This document shows positions 62,918 through 64,000 of a DNA stretch of 64,000 bases, in pieces (positions within the stretch are counted from its first letter, which is position 1; each line of letters begins with the position of its first letter). Location of the stretch: the NCBI GenBank assembly GCA_009746045.1, contig RPFO01000114.1:1-64000 (forward strand). The letters run 5' to 3'. The notes below the pieces were generated by a model. The model was not told the DNA's origin. It searched no databases and saw only the letters and a list, made by a program, of their open reading frames with translations. A program made the position numbers and the translations under genes. The stretch is from Mesostigma viride (taxonomy: Eukaryota; Streptophyta; Mesostigmatophyceae; Mesostigmatales; Mesostigmataceae).

Positions 62918-64000
62918 GGCGCCGGAAATGTGCCGGAGTCGATGTGCGATGGCACCCCTTTCTTGGTAGGTGTGGTGGAACTCGTCTTTTCCACCTCGAC
63001 TGGTTCGTCTTTCTGTGACGAACGAGTGATGAGCTGGGAGGCTGGCCACCGCTAGAAGTTGCTTCCAACCTGGCCTGCTCCAGATGCGCGTCCGTACGCA
63101 CGGGCAGCGTTCTGGCCGCTGGTGTCTGGTCAGAAATCGTGGGCGCTTCCTTGTGGCAGCAGATTGGGCGCCCACGTAGCCCACATCGTCGGAGATCGCG
63201 CCACATAGCCTAATCCATATAACAACGACGGTAGTGCCCAGCACGTGCGCAGGGGGGCCCGATCCGGGGTCCGACACGGTTCGCCGCTGACGTCCTTGCT
63301 CATCTGTCGCATCATCGTGCTCCTGTTTAAATGATGGTGGTTTCCCATGATTGGTGCGGGGGATCTGCGACTCGCAGGCGGGCTAGCCGTCTGGATGTGG
63401 CCGGCGGCCGATGAAGCGGCGTATTTCGTTTAGCTGCACTGCCATGCAATCCTTGGATTTGTCGGATCGTAGCAATACAGTCTTGGAAGGGGATGATAAT
63501 AATGCTGCTGCCGCGTACCATCTCTGTTTTTACGAGTTTTTTTTCCGTGTCAGCTGTTAGCGCCAGAAAGCGTAGGCTACAGAATAATGCCGTAGCCATG
63601 GCCTCGGTGTTTTAGATATTGCGTAATCAATCCCTTTTCCATTGCTTCGGATACAGTATAGTAGTAGGATCTGGAGGCTGCCGCGTGCCCCAGGCCTGGG
63701 TAGGCAGTTACCTAAGATAAAGCCTGTAAGGGCTGGTGAATGCTGGGATGGAAGAGTAATCGCTAGTTCCATTTTGCGGTGGAATATCCCCCCGTTGACT
63801 GCCTTGGAAACTGGGAAACCGCGCATGTACTGCGCCAAGTCTCATCAACGGCAAGAATCGGGCATTCTGCCTTAAGCCTGTACTCGTTCGTGACGGCGAA
63901 TGGCGTGGGATTCGATCTGTCCGTTAAGCATGACCGTGGCTTATAGTCACCCAGCTCGCACCACCAGGGCGCAAGTTATTCGCTTTTGTTTTTCCATCCG
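62918..64000. other. Upstream region of the carotene hydroxylase gene, no other gene recognised
   Basis: The promoter and 5' UTR of the minus-strand gene should lie here. Other frames (for example 63327-63599 and 63557-63838 minus, 63642-63875 plus) show no domain. Confidence 0.5.

Overview
The window looks like nuclear DNA of a photosynthetic eukaryote, probably a green alga. It holds a plastid-type beta-carotene hydroxylase, a spliced thioredoxin with GT-AG introns, a FAM32A-like gene, and dense eukaryotic transposons (Ty3/gypsy, Ty1/copia, LINEs, a SINE-like family). The species cannot be fixed from this sequence. Bacterial operons, rRNA genes, intact tRNA genes and CRISPR arrays were not seen.

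Layout. Positions 1-10659, 19000-20458 and 31247-about 34450 form one ancestral locus that two LTR retrotransposons later split. It holds a decayed multi-exon gene on the minus strand (1-4252), a 58-59 bp tandem array (4412-4920), a 30-bp minisatellite of about 116 units (5062-8552), a 37-bp array (8554-9056), an AT-rich island (9840-10370), and a plus-strand DDE-type transposase-like gene whose exons lie at 19051-20458, 31252-31369, 31502-32275 and 32513-33256. A roughly 20-bp palindrome built around CTGCAG recurs in most introns and spacers of this locus and was not seen elsewhere in the window.

Ty3/gypsy element 1 (10660-18999, plus strand, TSD TCACC) lies in a transposase-gene intron, inside one of these palindromes. 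Ty3/gypsy element 2 (20459-31246, minus strand, TSD CCCGA) lies in a coding exon; removing it with one TSD copy leaves an open frame. Both elements carry a small ORF with an RNase H1 N-terminal (viroplasmin-like) domain before gag, a chromodomain integrase, and a shared unrecognised ORF after integrase. Element 1 has lost RT and RNase H but keeps an open protease-integrase frame.

From 34.8 to 55.3 kb lie 5'-truncated LINE copies with (TTTAA)n or (TTAA)n tails, a Ty1/copia element (36044-45681, TSD CTGAG) with unusual LTR ends (AGTTAT...ATAACT) and apparent order gag-IN-protease-like-RT-RNase H, and a LINE inserted in another LINE (53088-53831). The host-like part is a FAM32A-like exon (51880-52207, minus), a three-exon thioredoxin gene (55869-58177, plus) and an intronless beta-carotene hydroxylase (61922-62917, minus). 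Two copies of a tRNA-like SINE family lie at 49222-49565 and 59901-60242.
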